Of a stretch of DNA of 16,619 nucleotides, positions 14,443 to 16,619 are shown one piece after another. Origin of the DNA: JBFXEO01 sp050180015 (GTDB lineage: Bacteria; Bacteroidota; Bacteroidia; Bacteroidales; Tenuifilaceae); the NCBI GenBank assembly GCA_050180015.1, contig JBFXEO010000038.1, forward strand, positions 1 to 16,619. The letters run 5' to 3'. Each line of letters begins with the position of its first letter. Position 1 is the first letter of the stretch. The position numbers and the translations under genes were made by a program. The notes beneath the pieces were generated by a model. That model searched no databases, was not told where the DNA came from, and saw only the letters and a list, made by a program, of their open reading frames with translations.

Positions 14443-16350
14443 TTAATTATTCATCAGAATTTTTTTTATACCAAAATCGGTTGTCTGTGATTTGTAGTTC
14501 AATTCATTTATTTCCTGAAGCAACTCCTGTTCCCTGCGCTCCATGTCCTCCCTAATTGCTTTTAGCTCTTCCATGTTCTGCTTTAGCTCTTCCTCGCCCG
14601 CTTGCAGCTCTTCGTTCTTGAGTTTCATCTCGGTTATCATTTTTTCATTCTCATTAATCATGTCGAATAGTTTTATGGACGAGGCCAGGTTTTGTCCACT
14701 TTTTTTCAGGAACTCTACCTGAACATCAGTAATAACTTTATGGCTGGCAATTTCCATAACTCCCAGCACTTCGCTCATTTCGGTGAGCAATGGTATCATT
14801 ACAATGCAGGTTGGGTTGGCAATACCCAGGCCTGTTGTAATATGCGTGTAGTCCTTTGGAATATCGGTGAGGAAAACAACGTCCTTTTCGTATAGGCACG
14901 AGCCCAGAAGCCCTTCGTACTTATCGTATCGTTTGGTTAGGTACTTGCGCCTGTCGTATGCGTACGATGCAACCAAATCGAGGTATTCCTTATTTTCTGT
15001 TTCGTCCATTGCGATGAGGAAAATACCTCCCTGCAGGGCATCGGTAGCTTTAATGGTAAACCGCACAAACTCAAAGCAGAGCGCAGCGGTATCGGCATGG
15101 TTTGTTCTGAGTAATTCCGATGCTTTGGCCAGGTTTTCGTTGAGCCAGCTTCTGCTCTGGTTTTCCTTTATATTATTCTCCTGCTGAATGGCAACCTCCA
15201 TCAGTTTTTTGCGCATTTCCAGCAACCTCGATCCCAACTCTCCGGTATTGCCAAAAACATTCACCTCGGAGTAGAAGTTTCCGTTGCCTACCTCAATGGC
15301 AAAGTCACGGGTGTTTCTCAGGGCTAAGCTTAGCTCGTTTATTGAGTTTTCCATGGTCGAAAACTCATCGGCTCCTTTTATGGGAATTGGCTCCGGCAAT
15401 TCTCCTTTCCCTAAACGTTTTATAGTGGATTGGAGCGATTTAATTGTTTGGGTGATATGATGGCTGATCCTGGTGAAAATTAGGAGAACCAGTACCGAAA
15501 CTCCCAGAATTAATGTTAGCATGTTAAAGTATGCCCTGTAGCTATTCCGCTTAATCTTTGCCGAAAGCAGTTCGCTTATATCCTGTAGGTGCTGGTAGTA
15601 TTCGGCAGACTGGTTGCTGAGCAGCGCGCGTGCGCCCTGGTTGTCGTTTAACCCAATTTTTGCATCAATTTCGGAATATTCTTGGAAGAGTTTGCTGTAG
15701 TCTATCAGCTGCCGGGCTACTTCGCTATTAACGCCCCCATAGTTGTTGGTGGCATACTGCAAGGCTGTTTTTACTGCCTCCGAAAATTTTTGGAGGTACG
15801 AGGTGTCCCTTCGTATGATATAATCTTTTTCGTGCCTGCGGAGCATTAGCATGTTGCTCATCAGCCTGTAATCCATTTTAAGGTTGACGGTTTTTTCCAC
15901 CATGTGAATTTTTGTACGGAGCTCCCCTTCAAGCCCGTAATCTTTAAAACCCCTGGTAATGATCAGCTCCTTGAAGTTATTGAAACTTTTTTGGTATAAA
16001 GCAACCTCCTTTTTTAGATTCTTTATTTGATTGGCGTCAAAGTAATTTTCCAGAAAGCTCAGTTCCTTTTGGGTTTGCGCGAACAGGCTGTCCATCTTTA
16101 TCGAATGGATACTCATTCCTGTTTGGTAGAGTTGACCATCGTATGCGTCCCGGAACAGGAATTCATCCTTTGCCAGCTGCATCTCCAACCTGTGGTGGCT
16201 CAGCCTTTCCAGCGAAAGCAGCAGATCCTTATCGTGCTGCGAGGTTTCCTGCTGTACAAAGAAAATCGACGTGAATACTATTAACGAAACCATTATAATT
16301 GCCGCTGAGAAGTAGAGCAGCTTTTTAATTGTATATTTTCTTAAGTTCAT
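14443..16350 (-). CDS. Membrane sensor: HBM-like domain, HAMP, GAF, coiled coil; no output domain
   Basis: This 635-residue inner-membrane protein begins with a membrane helix (about residues 12-32). A long helical periplasmic domain follows (about 35-270) with LMLRRHEKDYIIRRD (about 167-181), the hallmark of the helical bimodular (HBM) sensor. A second membrane helix (about 274-294), HAMP (about 295-350), a second HAMP-like segment (355-400) and a GAF domain (about 405-560) come next. It ends in a charged coiled coil (about 560-615). No histidine kinase, chemoreceptor, GGDEF or DNA-binding output is present; it stops soon after the coiled coil at TAA 14443-14445. It may signal by recruiting a partner. 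The start at 16350 (MNLRKYTIKKLLYF) puts the helix near the N-terminus; ATGs at 16368 and 16398 are alternatives. The ligand is unknown. Confidence 0.85.
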   Translation of the reverse strand: MNLRKYTIKKLLYFSAAIIMVSLIVFTSIFFVQQETSQHDKDLLLSLERLSHHRLEMQLAKDEFLFRDAYDGQLYQTGMSIHSIKMDSLFAQTQKELSFLENYFDANQIKNLKKEVALYQKSFNNFKELIITRGFKDYGLEGELRTKIHMVEKTVNLKMDYRLMSNMLMLRRHEKDYIIRRDTSYLQKFSEAVKTALQYATNNYGGVNSEVARQLIDYSKLFQEYSEIDAKIGLNDNQGARALLSNQSAEYYQHLQDISELLSAKIKRNSYRAYFNMLTLILGVSVLVLLIFTRISHHITQTIKSLQSTIKRLGKGELPEPIPIKGADEFSTMENSINELSLALRNTRDFAIEVGNGNFYSEVNVFGNTGELGSRLLEMRKKLMEVAIQQENNIKENQSRSWLNENLAKASELLRTNHADTAALCFEFVRFTIKATDALQGGIFLIAMDETENKEYLDLVASYAYDRRKYLTKRYDKYEGLLGSCLYEKDVVFLTDIPKDYTHITTGLGIANPTCIVMIPLLTEMSEVLGVMEIASHKVITDVQVEFLKKSGQNLASSIKLFDMINENEKMITEMKLKNEELQAGEEELKQNMEELKAIREDMERREQELLQEINELNYKSQTTDFGIKKILMNN

Positions 16351-16398
16351 GGTATAGAATTTATACATACAAAATTTCCATTTATTTTGCAGTATCAA

Positions 16399-16619
16399 GC
16401 TTTCTTAAGGTTAAGGTTTAGCTAAGTGTAAGAGCACTAAATAGCCATTGCTAAGCCTGTTTAAATCAACCCTTTGATAGGAGTCAGAAGGGATATTATA
16501 CTTGGTACGTTGAATTTTATGCTAAAGAGGATAGACCAGCCAACATAAGCTGAAAATCGTAACTTCCCGGATGGAAAATTTCAAAGAATACAATCATTAG
16601 ACCTTCAAGCAAAAGAGCG
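16399..16619. other. Right-edge region without a supported gene
   Basis: These 221 bases lie upstream of the sensor gene. No clear promoter consensus was found. One + strand frame (16455-16550) is open for about 31 codons and reads GYYTWYVEFYAKED in the middle, aromatic-rich and coding-like, then stops at TGA. A second frame stays open to the window end. These could be a decayed gene fragment, but the evidence is too thin for a gene call. Confidence 0.4.

Noticed and set aside
16470..16492. Hairpin CCCTTTGA/TCAGAAGGG as a terminator
   Set aside because: The stem has a bulge, there is no T-run, and it overlaps a coding-like stretch.

Overview
The window looks chromosomal and comes from a member of the Bacteroidota, probably in or near the Bacteroidales/Marinilabiliales. 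Four things point there. One protein has an apparent DUF4369-plus-thioredoxin-fold layout. The lysyl-tRNA synthetase has a C-terminal tail and RodA is long (472 aa). Purine-rich ribosome-binding sites are mostly absent. One good match to the Bacteroidota promoter consensus (TTTG, spacer, TAnnTTTG) lies upstream of the lipoprotein gene. No rRNA, tRNA, CRISPR array or intact insertion sequence was seen.

Left third (1-4443, + strand): an elongasome operon, mreC (5' end outside the window), mreD, mrdA (PBP2) and rodA. The mreC/mreD and mrdA/rodA pairs overlap, and the mreD/mrdA junction either overlaps or is about 10 bp, depending on the mrdA start. Together they make the lateral cell-wall machine. 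rodA ends tail to tail, with a 4-base overlap, against a minus-strand run (7056-4440). That run encodes a lipoprotein with a thioredoxin fold lacking its CxxC pair, LpxH of lipid A synthesis, and an acyl-carrier-protein phosphodiesterase.

Middle (7240-10699, + strand): a three-gene overlapping unit encodes a PLP aminotransferase, a membrane family 2 glycosyltransferase and a DppC/OppC-type ABC permease with a large periplasmic insertion.

Accessory patch (10725-12333): a minus-strand cassette of a GHKL ATPase, a STAS-like (DUF4325) protein and a PIN-domain nuclease. All three genes are broken. The PIN gene and the STAS gene each carry one frameshift. The ATPase lacks its N-terminal part and carries a 4-bp tandem duplication that shifts frame. 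Beside it lies a cluster of inverted repeats built on CTGCTGTGGAAA, including a perfect 30-bp palindrome, then a DnaA-box-like site, then the lysS terminator.

Right third (12334-16619): lysS on the minus strand, a 380-bp intergenic region with small palindromes, and a minus-strand membrane sensor (HBM-like sensor, HAMP, GAF, coiled coil) with no recognisable output domain. The last 220 bp hold no supported gene.

The decayed ATPase/STAS/PIN cassette with its adjoining repeat cluster is the most unusual part of the window. The rest is mainly housekeeping.
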